Shown in pieces: positions 7,256 through 16,074 of a stretch of DNA of 64,000 bases. The first letter of the stretch is position 1. Every line of letters starts with the position of its first letter. A program made the position numbers and the translations under genes. The stretch spans positions 6,200,001 to 6,264,000 of the forward strand of contig OZ245730.1 of assembly GCA_965227145.1 (NCBI GenBank), written 5' to 3'. Source of the stretch: JACKAQ01 sp965227145 (GTDB taxonomy: Bacteria; Calditrichota; Calditrichia; RBG-13-44-9; J075). The notes beneath the pieces were generated by a model. That model did not search any database. It was not told the DNA's origin and saw only the letters and a list, made by a program, of their open reading frames with translations.

Positions 7256-10200
7256 TTAGAAATATTCCAAAATCTCTTCACCCTGAATCACGAACAGCTT
7301 CACCACTTTTTCTTTTCCGAGGTCGGGCATGCTGATGTGCGCGATGTAAACACCGCTGGCAACCGGTAATCCGGCTTCATTTTTCAGATCCCAGCGCAGG
7401 AATTGACTGTCCAGCGTTTGTTTGTCGCCTTCGCTCAATTTGCGCACCTGGATGCCGGAAATGGTGAACAGGCGAATGGTTACGCGTTCCGGCAAGTGGG
7501 TAAATGTGACAAAACGGGTGAATCGATTCGGTTCTTCCGGGTTATATGCGTAATACGGATTGGGGAAAACGTTGATTTTTTCCACATCCGATTTGGCAAT
7601 CTCGTTGTCCTGCACGACAGCCGGTGCACTGATCCGGAACACATCTGCGGTCGTATTGGGTTTGGAAGAAATAATGCGGAATACGGTTCCCTGTTCGGGC
7701 ATATCCTGGTTATAGGGCGGTTGCTCGCCACCGTTCCAGTTAACCAGAACGATACGCGCCAGCACTTCGCTGCCGGTAAATCCGGTGAATGAGCCATCGC
7801 GCAACGAATCTTCGATTGCCAGATAGGCAGCTTCACCGGGCGGTTCTGCAGCGGTGTTGGTTGTCGGATTATACCAATATACCCAATCCGTGTACGGATC
7901 ATTTGCCAGCGAAGAAGCGGAGTGCTCGTCGCTGCCGTTGAAGCGGGAGCCGGGCGGGCAAAGGTTGAATGTGCCATCGTGGTCATCATCCAGCACGACG
8001 GGGAGCATCCGGTAATCGTCGCTCGGGTCGTCCGGTGTGTTGACGCCGATATTCCACAATTCGAACGGGACGGCAAAAAATCCGCCGGTTTCGAAGGCAT
8101 CCCATGTCCAGCTGCCGCGTTCGGTAAAACGCATTTCGAAATCGTACGGAATGATGTCCGGCCAGTTGCCGCCATCGCGGGTGGTGCGGCTGATAAACGA
8201 ATCGTAATCGCCGCGGGAACCGTTATCGGCGGTGTGGATTGCCCAACGGCCTTCGCCATCTGCCTGCTGACCAACTGCGGGATCGGAGCTTTCCGGTGTG
8301 GGGAATCCGGCAAAATTCAATGCGCCGGGTAACGGATCGTCAAACGGGCCGTTGCCATTTGCCACATTCTGGAAGCTTTTGAAATCCAGCGCCGGACCGG
8401 TGATGATAAATTCCAGTCCGTCAACGATCGGGCGGGAAATATCCGGTGCATCCACCGAAAGCGCCTGCGGTTGGTTGGCGATTACCACCTGACCGGTGGT
8501 GGCGTTGGTAAGCGTCCACAGCAGTTCGCCAAAAGTGGCGGATGCGGTGTCCGTATCTGCCGCAAAAGAGACTTCGTAATCATCGCCGGTTAAGGCAACG
8601 GGGTTGACCACGCGCGCCTGAACGACACCGTCGCTGCTGCCGCTGGGGTGCTGAACTTCCAGCACATCCATCACTTCGCCTTCGTAACGAACGCCGGGTC
8701 CGGTGGATTGCGGCACAACGGTAATCACTTCGAACGCGCTTTCCAGCGATGATTCCGGCACATCGCTATCAACAATGCCGTCGCCGTCTTCATCTTTGGC
8801 GTTGTATGCGGTCACTGCAAAATAATAGGTGTTTCCGGCATACAACGGCTGGTCGCGGATGTAATCTTTTTCGATCACAAAGTAACGCTGAACGCCGGTG
8901 TTCAATCCTTTTTGGATGGGAACGCTGACGATATCGCCAAATTCCGGTACGAATTTGTTGGCGTTAATTTGCGAAATGGTGTTGCTTAAATCATACGTTG
9001 CGATGCGCACGGCTTGCGCTTTTGCGGCGCTGGCGCTCGGCAACTGATAAATATTGTATCCTTCGAAATCGAAGCCGAGTAACGGATCTTTGGCTTCTGT
9101 CTGGCGAACGCGATTGAGGTTGGAGCCCCATTCCAGAGCAACCTGATTTTCCAGTGCGGTTACCTGAACATCCGGTGTTGCCGGTGGCGAAGGAATACCT
9201 TCGAAGCGTTTGTTGAAAATGAACTGGGCAAAATCGTCGTTCAGTTTGAGCTGCGCAACGGCGTTGCGGTTGTTGCCGCCTTCCTGCTCAACAATACCGC
9301 CAACTACTGCCACAACCACTTCCTGCGTATCGCCGGGAAGCATGGTGAAGGGGCCGGAGCTGAGCGACATCCGGCGGTCGCCGGCGGCGAGGTTCGAGCC
9401 AAACGCATCGATATCGCCGGTTTGCCCAACCGGATCACCCGATACGGGGAACTTGGTTGCCTGTCCCGCATCTTCGCCAAAACCGGCCACAAACGGGGAC
9501 GGATTTGCGGTATCCGCGGTGGTGGTGAAGCCGTTCAGCAGGTTGTAAATTTGCAGCGTTCCGTCGTATTCGCCCCAATCGGGATCGTCGATGGTGCTGC
9601 CGGCTGCAAAATAACCGAACGAGGTGAGCGGTAAGTTGATTTTACCGGGACCAACCTGTTTCAGATTAAATAACCCATAATCCGATGCATCGTCGATGCC
9701 GTTGTTGTTCAAATCCTGACCGGCGCGGCCCTCAACCAACGGACCCTGGAAAAAGTCGTATCCGCCGGCTGCGGGGGGCAGGTTGAAATCATCGAAATCG
9801 CTATCGGTGAGGCTACCGGTGTAGGCAAAACCGAGGCTGCGTTCGATATCGCAACCCACAAGGTCATCCACTGCAACGCCAACATCGGGATCGGACCATT
9901 GGGCAACAAACATCGAATCGATCCGGAATCCGGATTTGTTGATGAGGCGATATTGTTTGAAAATCAACTGCCCGAGGGTGGAACCGGGCTGGTTATACGC
10001 CCAGATCGTCGCCTGCATTTCCAGCCCGATCGGCTGTGCGCCGGCGAGGTTGGTGGTGCGGCCTTCATCGAGATCGTTCACCACAAACCAGATCACCTGA
10101 TCCGCACCGGCAATGCCGGGTTCTTCGCGTTCACCAAGCCCGATTTCGCCGTTGCCGTCCAAATCCTCTTCATAACCGAAATCGTAAACGCCGTTTTGGT

Positions 10201-10813
10201 TGACATCGTAATACGGCGCGCCCAGCTCGACCGGCCAATTTTCCCAATCGCGCTGATAATCGTCGATGAGCTGCTGCTGGGCAGCATCGGAAACCGAGCT
10301 GGCGCTGATTTGCGCAACCGACGCAGCATCGTTAATTACCGTTGCCTGACCCACCTGCAGCGTTGCCCAATCACGGCGAATGCGATACATATACGCCGTA
10401 TTTGCATCCGCTGCAACCGGCGCAGATGTGGCTGTTCCCGCAGTCACAATGTGACCCTGGGTGGTGCCGACGCGGTAGGTTTGCCCGCCGGCGCGCACAC
10501 GCGGAAGCGACGGGTTACGGGTATCGCGGACGACGCCCGCCCAAATCAGACCGTCCTGATATATCACGTTTGCAGTTCCGGCCGGATAATATCCGCCATC
10601 GTTACCGGCCGGATCGTGACCGGATTGGCCGTCGCGGCGAATCCAGTATTCCCAACGCGACAGGTTAGACACCGTTTGGGTGGTACCATCCTGCACGCCG
10701 GTTTTGCTGAAGCCGTCGTTCTGCCGGTCGCCGGGTGCCTCTTTGGCAAACGACACACCGCTACAGAACATCAGGCAGGCAGCTATTCCAATAAAAATCA
10801 ATCGTTTATTCAT
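7256..10813 (-). CDS. Large exported protein with C-terminal T9SS-like sorting domain
   Basis: 1185 residues. The start at 10813 follows ACAGGAG and opens a signal peptide (MNKRLIFIGIAACLMFCSG...FA); an in-frame ATG at 10846 lacks a ribosome site. Residues about 205-230 hold two Asp-rich loops (DVNQNGVYD, DLDGNGEIG) that look calcium-binding. Residues about 541-690 form a fibronectin-III-like domain. Residues about 1075-1185 are a type-A sorting/FlgD-like Ig domain: KINVFPNPYYAY, VTIRLFTISG, LPVASGVYIAHI. The middle is beta-rich without catalytic motifs that I recognise. It lies between a TonB-dependent receptor and a PorV-like porin, so it is probably a surface-attached partner of that receptor. 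Confidence 0.85.
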   Translation of the reverse strand: MNKRLIFIGIAACLMFCSGVSFAKEAPGDRQNDGFSKTGVQDGTTQTVSNLSRWEYWIRRDGQSGHDPAGNDGGYYPAGTANVIYQDGLIWAGVVRDTRNPSLPRVRAGGQTYRVGTTQGHIVTAGTATSAPVAADANTAYMYRIRRDWATLQVGQATVINDAASVAQISASSVSDAAQQQLIDDYQRDWENWPVELGAPYYDVNQNGVYDFGYEEDLDGNGEIGLGEREEPGIAGADQVIWFVVNDLDEGRTTNLAGAQPIGLEMQATIWAYNQPGSTLGQLIFKQYRLINKSGFRIDSMFVAQWSDPDVGVAVDDLVGCDIERSLGFAYTGSLTDSDFDDFNLPPAAGGYDFFQGPLVEGRAGQDLNNNGIDDASDYGLFNLKQVGPGKINLPLTSFGYFAAGSTIDDPDWGEYDGTLQIYNLLNGFTTTADTANPSPFVAGFGEDAGQATKFPVSGDPVGQTGDIDAFGSNLAAGDRRMSLSSGPFTMLPGDTQEVVVAVVGGIVEQEGGNNRNAVAQLKLNDDFAQFIFNKRFEGIPSPPATPDVQVTALENQVALEWGSNLNRVRQTEAKDPLLGFDFEGYNIYQLPSASAAKAQAVRIATYDLSNTISQINANKFVPEFGDIVSVPIQKGLNTGVQRYFVIEKDYIRDQPLYAGNTYYFAVTAYNAKDEDGDGIVDSDVPESSLESAFEVITVVPQSTGPGVRYEGEVMDVLEVQHPSGSSDGVVQARVVNPVALTGDDYEVSFAADTDTASATFGELLWTLTNATTGQVVIANQPQALSVDAPDISRPIVDGLEFIITGPALDFKSFQNVANGNGPFDDPLPGALNFAGFPTPESSDPAVGQQADGEGRWAIHTADNGSRGDYDSFISRTTRDGGNWPDIIPYDFEMRFTERGSWTWDAFETGGFFAVPFELWNIGVNTPDDPSDDYRMLPVVLDDDHDGTFNLCPPGSRFNGSDEHSASSLANDPYTDWVYWYNPTTNTAAEPPGEAAYLAIEDSLRDGSFTGFTGSEVLARIVLVNWNGGEQPPYNQDMPEQGTVFRIISSKPNTTADVFRISAPAVVQDNEIAKSDVEKINVFPNPYYAYNPEEPNRFTRFVTFTHLPERVTIRLFTISGIQVRKLSEGDKQTLDSQFLRWDLKNEAGLPVASGVYIAHISMPDLGKEKVVKLFVIQGEEILEYF

Positions 10814-10858
10814 GCTTTTTTTACTCCTGTCAAAATCAGTTTTCATGTGTAAACGGGA

Positions 10859-13800
10859 TTAGTAATTCAGCTTCAGCCCAAAAAATATCTGGCGCGGATT
10901 GCCGTATAATTCCAATCCCAGTTTATCCCAGTACGCCTGGCCATTTTGAATGTTGATCAATTGATATTGCTTCAACCATTCTTCGCCGTAGGCCTGCAAA
11001 TAGGAATCGCGCTGGTCTTCGTTCAAATTATTGACAAAGCCGTCATCTTCCGCATTGCCGGTGGCGTTATACACGTTAATCACGTTTTTGGTGTTGAACA
11101 GATTATTGACACGCATGTACACCGTTGCCTGCAGGTCTTTCAAAACCTGGAAGGATTTATCCAAACGCAGGTCGAACTGATAGTTGAACGGCGTGATAGA
11201 GGTGTTGACACCTTCCAGCGCACGGCGGGCGCGCGGATCCAGCATGTAATCGGTTCCGGCATCATATGCGTTGGATTGCCCGACTTCGGACAGCGAATAA
11301 GTGAACGGGTGACCGCTGTTAAAGGTAAACAGCATATTCGCCCCGAAATTCTGGAAAACAGCGCCGCCCTCGTTTTGGTTAAAACGATAATCCAAAATTA
11401 CCGAGCCACGGTGTTTCTGTTCGAAGTCCAGCGGATTGATAACGGTGGGCCGAGCGGTTTGCTGTTCCAGTGCGGCAACGGCTGTGTTGTTTGTCGAACC
11501 GGAGCCTTCAGCTTGCGTAAGTGTATAATTTAACTGCGTTTGCAAGCGTTGAACCCGACGTAAAGTCAGTCCGAATTCCAGCCCTTTTGTGGTCGCGAAA
11601 TCGCCATTCACCAAAATATTGAACGGCTGCAAACCGGAGGAAGGATCGGGGAAAATTTTATCCACCTGGACCTGGCCTTTTACATTGCGATAAAATCCGG
11701 AGATATCGAACGCGGCAACCGAGCTCAACTGCTGGCGGAAACCGATTTCATACGACGTGGTACGAACCGGATCCAACCCGAAACCGGAAGGATTCTGGAA
11801 CGAGAAACCGGCGGAAATATATTCGTAACCATAGCGCTGGGAACTGCTGTAGTTATTCAACAGCGATGGCATTTGAATAAATTTGCCATATTGCATGTAA
11901 AATACGGTTTTTTCGTTGATCGGGAATGAAAAACCGAGACGAGGGCTAACCTGTTGAAAAGGCTCGACATCCACCCAGTTTTCATCGGTGAAAGTGCTGG
12001 AATTGGCATCCCAAATCGGATTTTCGAGATCGTTGAATCGCTGACCTTTGGTGTCGTAATAATCAAACCGCAGCCCGGCGTTGATGATCAAATCGTTAAA
12101 TTCGATTTTATCCTGCAAATACATCGATGCAAAAACCGGATGTTTGGGCGCGTCGGCAATCTGGTTGCCGTTTGCGGCAAACTGATCGTCATCCGCTTTG
12201 TTGCCATACACATCGTAACCGTAGTTAATCACCTGACCGGTAGAAGCCCATTGGGAAACCGACACATCGCGGATATCGCTGGCGTTGTTGGTTTCCAGCA
12301 AATTCATCACGTTTGCGTTGATGAGGAATCGCCGCAGGGTGTAGCGGCGGATGTCGCCACCGATTTTCAATTCGTGGTGGCGGCTGGCTTGGGTGGTAAA
12401 GTTCAGCGATCCGCCCAAATATTGCTGATCGTTACGGATGTAACGGCGATATGGATCACCGTTTCGCGCAAAATACCAACCGTTGAACAGATAATCGTAT
12501 TCCGGCGCCCAGCGGCTGCGATAAGTTACTTCGTTGTTGGTGTGGTTTGCCACTGCGGTGCTATCGAACCACTGCTGCCAGTCGTTGCCAAAATAGCTGT
12601 CCTCGCGATCGGCGATGGAGTTGAAATAATTCAGGCTACCATCGAGAATCGTTTTGGAATCGAGGATGTACGTCAGTTTTGCACTCATTAATGTATTGGT
12701 GAAAACATCGTCAAACGTACGATTGTTGAGTACGTTTAACATTGGCGTATCCGGGCGCGCTCCGATATCCGGGGTGCGGAAGGAGTTCCGCTGACGCGAA
12801 CGGTCGCTGTATGAACCGCTCAACCGCAGCTGAATTGGTGACAAGTCAAGCAACAATGTGCCTTGAAAAGCCCACTGGTCTTCTTCGCGCTGTGGTGTAA
12901 AACCGCTCGGATAGTTGTATGCGTTGATCGTATCCGGATTCCCGTTGATCACGTTGGAATTATCCTGGTTTGCGTCGATCAGGTTATTCAGCGTAAATCC
13001 TTCGCTGAAGCGGGTTGACCGGTCGCCTTTGAAGCTGTTTTCACCCGCAAAAAAGAAACGCACTTTATCGCTCAGCAGCGGTCCGCTGATGGTTGCGACA
13101 CCGGTGTGCTGGCGATAGGAATATGTCCCGAGAAATTTTTCGCCTTCGCCGGCGAATTTATCGGTTTGGAAATCCATCGACACTTTGAATTTCTTGCTGC
13201 CGGTTCGCAATTCCGTGCGAATAATTCCGGCGTTGGCGCCGCCAAATTCGGCTGTGTAGCCGCCGGCCAACACCTGAAATTCTTCCACCGCTTCCTGAAT
13301 TACATACAGGGCTTGCTGGTTGTTGAATGCATCCAGCGACGATGCGCCGTCGATGTAATAGCCAACCTCATCCGGGCGGCTGCCGCGAATGTGGATGTTG
13401 CCATCTTGCTGCACAACGCTGTTTTGCGTGGCGATGACATTGTTAAATCCGCGGATTGGAATATTCTCCAAATCTTCGGATGTCACCAGCGAAACGCTTT
13501 GTGTGGTATATTTTTCAACCAGCGGTTTTTCCGCAGTGATAACCACTGCCTGCCCTTCGATGGCTGCTTCGCCGAGATCGAAATTGGCTTCGCTGGTTTT
13601 ATCCGCGGTAATGCGGATGCCGGAAAGCACCACATCCTGATAGCCCACAAAACTGGCCTGGATATCGTAAACGCCAACCGGAACATTCAGGATGACGTAA
13701 TAGCCGTCCACATCAGTTGCGGCGCCCAATGTGGTTCCCGTGATAAACACGTTTACACCCGGCAACGGTTCGCCGGATGCCTGGTCTTTTACAATGCCGA

Positions 13801-13882
13801 CAATTTTACCGGATGACTGCGCAAACAGCATCACCGGCATTGCCAGCAGCACAACCCATAAAAATCGTTGTATTGTCTTCAT
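10859..13882 (-). CDS. TonB-dependent receptor with carboxypeptidase-regulatory-like domain
   Basis: 1007 residues; signal peptide of 21 residues ending LFAQ. Residues about 25-110 are a CarboxypepD_reg-like domain (GKIVGIVKDQASGEPLPGVN). About 125-235 is the plug, with the NIHIRGSRPDEVGYYIDG segment. The remainder is a 22-strand-type barrel ending in an aromatic residue (GLKLNY). Such receptors import large substrates across the outer membrane with TonB energy. AAGGAGG lies 7 bases before the ATG. It heads a three-gene minus-strand unit with the sorting-domain protein (45-bp gap) and the PorV-like protein. The substrate cannot be read from sequence. The 5' leader is unusually long and structured. 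Confidence 0.92.
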   Translation of the reverse strand: MKTIQRFLWVVLLAMPVMLFAQSSGKIVGIVKDQASGEPLPGVNVFITGTTLGAATDVDGYYVILNVPVGVYDIQASFVGYQDVVLSGIRITADKTSEANFDLGEAAIEGQAVVITAEKPLVEKYTTQSVSLVTSEDLENIPIRGFNNVIATQNSVVQQDGNIHIRGSRPDEVGYYIDGASSLDAFNNQQALYVIQEAVEEFQVLAGGYTAEFGGANAGIIRTELRTGSKKFKVSMDFQTDKFAGEGEKFLGTYSYRQHTGVATISGPLLSDKVRFFFAGENSFKGDRSTRFSEGFTLNNLIDANQDNSNVINGNPDTINAYNYPSGFTPQREEDQWAFQGTLLLDLSPIQLRLSGSYSDRSRQRNSFRTPDIGARPDTPMLNVLNNRTFDDVFTNTLMSAKLTYILDSKTILDGSLNYFNSIADREDSYFGNDWQQWFDSTAVANHTNNEVTYRSRWAPEYDYLFNGWYFARNGDPYRRYIRNDQQYLGGSLNFTTQASRHHELKIGGDIRRYTLRRFLINANVMNLLETNNASDIRDVSVSQWASTGQVINYGYDVYGNKADDDQFAANGNQIADAPKHPVFASMYLQDKIEFNDLIINAGLRFDYYDTKGQRFNDLENPIWDANSSTFTDENWVDVEPFQQVSPRLGFSFPINEKTVFYMQYGKFIQMPSLLNNYSSSQRYGYEYISAGFSFQNPSGFGLDPVRTTSYEIGFRQQLSSVAAFDISGFYRNVKGQVQVDKIFPDPSSGLQPFNILVNGDFATTKGLEFGLTLRRVQRLQTQLNYTLTQAEGSGSTNNTAVAALEQQTARPTVINPLDFEQKHRGSVILDYRFNQNEGGAVFQNFGANMLFTFNSGHPFTYSLSEVGQSNAYDAGTDYMLDPRARRALEGVNTSITPFNYQFDLRLDKSFQVLKDLQATVYMRVNNLFNTKNVINVYNATGNAEDDGFVNNLNEDQRDSYLQAYGEEWLKQYQLINIQNGQAYWDKLGLELYGNPRQIFFGLKLNY

Positions 13883-13926
13883 AGAAAAACCTCCTTAAAG
13901 GATCGATTTAATCTGGAAATTAGTGT

Positions 13927-14081
13927 GGTGGGTTCGTTACGATGGCTATGTCATACACGCACCTCCTCATTTTATCGATTCATCAAAAACCACAGTTCAA
14001 TAACCCACCCCGCCGTTACAATCTCACGAAGCGTAAGCCGCCAAACGCCCGATCAATTGCAACGCACATGCGAGGTGGGTT
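13927..14081 (-). promoter_or_regulatory. Candidate cis-regulatory RNA leader with mutually exclusive pairings
   Basis: Read on the minus strand, the leader of the TonB-receptor mRNA has AACCCACC (14081-14074), then GGTGGGTT (14009-14002), then AACCCACC again (13934-13927). The middle arm can pair with either flank, giving two exclusive helices. The second helix encloses AGGAGGTG plus ATG ACA TAG near 13947-13966, a ribosome site feeding a two-codon frame. The outer copies share ten bases (GGTGGGTTCG on the plus strand). This resembles an attenuator or riboswitch expression platform, but no known class is recognised. Confidence 0.4.
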
Positions 14082-14268
14082 CGGTTGAAACCTTCCTTTT
14101 GCGGAAATCTGTTGTGTCTCTAACAGAACCGGTGCCGGAAAATTTGTCCGGTCGCCGGATAGTGAATGTTTTGTGGCATTTTCATCCGCCGGTTGCCGGT
14201 ACGGAACCGGTGCCGGTAACCATCGTTACAGTATTACATCAAAGAAAATCCGACAGGATGAAAAAGCT

Positions 14269-14308
14269 GCTCCCACCTCCGTATGGAGACAGAGACGGAG
14301 GCGGGAGC
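14269..14308 (-). terminator. Minus-strand terminator-like hairpin
   Basis: GCTCCCACCTCCGT (14269-14282) faces ACGGAGGCGGGAGC (14295-14308). On the minus strand the 14 pairs are continuous with one G-U; on the plus strand the same position is an A-C mismatch, so the minus RNA is the likely folded form. It is followed on that strand by AGCTTTTTC. It could end a short minus-strand RNA or attenuate the receptor operon. Confidence 0.45.
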
Positions 14309-14466
14309 GCCAAAAGGGTTCTAAATCGTGTGTTTTCGTGTTCTTTTTGTCATCTGAATTCCAAATTAACGCGTTGCGCTAAAAATGCAATCGGGATGTG
14401 GCAGACCGGAAAATGGCGGGATAAAACGGTTAGGAGATGGGATGAAAAAAACCGGAAAATGGCTGC

Positions 14467-14490
14467 ACCGGAAACACTTTTCCGGTTTTT
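14467..14490 (+). terminator. Intrinsic terminator with competing upstream arms
   Basis: ACCGGAAA (14467-14474), loop CACT, TTTCCGGT (14479-14486), then a T run. The same TTTTCCGGTTTTT strand is also the exact complement of AAAAACCGGAAAA at 14447-14459. A further ACCGGAAAATGGC copy lies at 14405-14417. No upstream gene is identified. Confidence 0.5.
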
Positions 14491-14559
14491 GAGATTTCTG
14501 GTAAACACTGCGACAAATATCAGCGCTAAAAAAATGAGTAAATGAACAAAGCAATGCAT

Positions 14560-14575
14560 TGCAAAACGTTTTGCA
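14560..14575. promoter_or_regulatory. LacI/GalR-type operator palindrome upstream of glycosyltransferase
   Basis: TGCAAAACGTTTTGCA is a perfect 16-bp palindrome with central CG, close to the consensus for LacI/GalR-family and cre sites. It lies 26 bp upstream of the -35 box at 14601. That position suits an activator, or one of two looped repressor sites. Confidence 0.55.
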
Positions 14576-14579
14576 GTGC

Positions 14580-14653
14580 GCGTTTTGAGCGATTTTTTGC
14601 TTGACAAACGGCCGGTTATTCGCTATTATATAATTCGAAAACGCTCAAAACGC
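14580..14653 (+). promoter_or_regulatory. Sigma-70-type promoter inside a 12-bp inverted repeat
   Basis: TTGACA (14601-14606), 17-bp spacer, TATTAT (14624-14629). GCGTTTTGAGCG (14580-14591) and its perfect complement CGCTCAAAACGC (14642-14653) lie 50 bp apart around it, the same spacing as at 5817-5884. It drives the glycosyltransferase gene 32 bp further on. Confidence 0.65.
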
Positions 14654-14684
14654 TTATTATTAACCCAAAGACAACGGGGTGGTT

Positions 14685-16043
14685 ATGAAGCAATATAAAG
14701 TAGCAATCATCAGTTCTTCAATATATTCCCAGCATCTGGCTTTACTGGCAATGGGGAAAGCATTCGAAGGGAGAGGGTGTGAGGTTGTTGTTGCATGTAA
14801 CCGCTCTTTGCAGGGCTCTGTTGAGGCTCACGGATTGTCCTTTTATGCGCTGAGTTTGCACGGCGCAGCGAAAATGGATTGTTCGCCAAAATCCGATCAT
14901 GCCCTAACCTGCAACGATCGTATCCAGCAGCTCATCGATATTACCAAAGAAGGTGCCGTTAAAACGCTGATGCACCAGGCCGCTGTGCGAACCGAAGCCG
15001 GCGCACTGCCGGATGGCAAACAGATTGTTCAGGATATCGCCAAAATGCGCGACATCGAAAAACCGGATGTTTGGGTAGTCGAGCAAAACTCGGTTATTTC
15101 CCGGCTGGCGTTGACCGCACTGGAAGAGCCGTTTATCGCATTTTGCAGCAGCCACCCGTTAACGCTGCCAATGCCGAAAGGTGTTCACGGTGTGCCATCG
15201 TTTTGGCCAAAAGGCATGCGTCCGCCAAAAGAGGATGTTCGGGTGTTGCGCAAAACCGCCAAAGGTGCCCACAAACGGTTCACCCGCCGCTTTAATCAAT
15301 TGCAGCGCCGTATTAACAAAGGGCTGCCAAAAATGGAAGATGCCCTGCGCCACACATCGCCGATAGCGGTGTTGTTCAACTATCCGAATTTCGGGAATAT
15401 CGACAACCGGCACATCGATACCCACCGGATTTACCTCGGTGCCAGCGTGGTGGAAGAAACGCTCTCGCCGATGTGGCGGGAACGATTGCAGCAATCGCCG
15501 AAATCCGCACCCAAACTGTTGATTACATTCGGTACCGTTTTTTCGGAGCGCGTGGATGTGACCGAAGCCTGCATCAAAGCTGCACGGGCGGAATATCCCA
15601 ATGCGATGATTGTCGCCGTCGCCGGATCTCAAAAAGATAAACTGAAGCATCTGGAAGGCGAAAATGTCCACATCGAAAGCTGCATTCCGCAGCGGGCGCT
15701 CATTCCCCATATGGATATGGTGATCCACCACGGCGGCGTGGGCACGTTCACCGAAACGCTGTATTTTGCAAAGCCGATGCTGGTGCTGCCGTTTGCCGGC
15801 GATCAGTTCAGCGTGGCGTATGATACGCAATACAACCACTTTGGCGATATCGCCGATCCGTCCAAACTGAACGTGGAAGAATTACGTGCAAAAATCAAAA
15901 AAGTGCTGGAAACCACCGACAAATGGTTGCTGGAATTCTGGAGCAAACGGGTTCGCTACGCCGGACCGGAAAACGCGCTGGATCAGCTGCGTTTGTTCGA
16001 TGATCAAAAAATATTTGAATTGAAAAAGGCTATCAGCGCCTGA
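14685..16043 (+). CDS. GT1-type (UGT/MGT-like) glycosyltransferase
   Basis: 452 residues; the ATG at 14685 follows GGGGTGG closely, and an in-frame GTG at 14679 is a possible alternative. The N-domain starts YKVAIISSSIYSQHLALLAMGKAF, as in GT-B enzymes that act on lipid or natural-product acceptors. The C-domain holds LLITFGTVFS (about 283-292) and the donor-binding signature HHGGVGTFTETL (about 347-358) with PMLVLPFAGDQ. The family transfers a sugar from a nucleotide donor; acceptor and product are unknown. It is monocistronic between a strongly controlled promoter and a terminator at 16075. The following gene is a lipid desaturase, so a membrane-lipid or carotenoid acceptor is conceivable. 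Confidence 0.88.
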   Translation: MKQYKVAIISSSIYSQHLALLAMGKAFEGRGCEVVVACNRSLQGSVEAHGLSFYALSLHGAAKMDCSPKSDHALTCNDRIQQLIDITKEGAVKTLMHQAAVRTEAGALPDGKQIVQDIAKMRDIEKPDVWVVEQNSVISRLALTALEEPFIAFCSSHPLTLPMPKGVHGVPSFWPKGMRPPKEDVRVLRKTAKGAHKRFTRRFNQLQRRINKGLPKMEDALRHTSPIAVLFNYPNFGNIDNRHIDTHRIYLGASVVEETLSPMWRERLQQSPKSAPKLLITFGTVFSERVDVTEACIKAARAEYPNAMIVAVAGSQKDKLKHLEGENVHIESCIPQRALIPHMDMVIHHGGVGTFTETLYFAKPMLVLPFAGDQFSVAYDTQYNHFGDIADPSKLNVEELRAKIKKVLETTDKWLLEFWSKRVRYAGPENALDQLRLFDDQKIFELKKAISA

Positions 16044-16074
16044 TCCGGAAATTATCCGCATTTGAAGCATATTG

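Larger units (their letters stand above)
13883..14684. other. 802-bp divergent intergenic region, densely regulatory
   Basis: It separates the TonB-receptor operon (minus) from the glycosyltransferase gene (plus). It contains three copies of an AACCCACC/GGTGGGTT arm (13927, 14002, 14074), a 13-bp direct repeat GAACCGGTGCCGG (14126-14138, 14204-14216), a minus-strand terminator-like hairpin (14269-14308), triple ACCGGAAA arms with a terminator (14405-14490), a 12-bp palindrome GCAATGCATTGC (14551-14562), a LacI-type palindrome (14560-14575) and a promoter inside a 12-bp inverted repeat (14580-14653). A 225-codon plus-strand frame across it looks non-coding. Confidence 0.7.

Noticed and set aside
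14071..14092. tRNA T-arm-like GGTGGGTTCGGTTG
   Set aside because: The stem complement and the rest of a cloverleaf are missing; the same ten bases recur at 13927 as part of the leader repeat.
14000..14260. Known riboswitch (cobalamin or c-di-GMP class) before the TonB-dependent receptor
   Set aside because: The conserved cores of these classes (for example the B12 box GCCACTG) are not present on the minus strand; only generic switch-like pairing was seen.
13868..14545. A 225-codon plus-strand frame across the receptor/glycosyltransferase intergenic region
   Set aside because: It overlaps the receptor start, lacks a ribosome site, has an irregular Cys/Arg-rich composition, and covers palindromes and hairpins that explain the DNA better.
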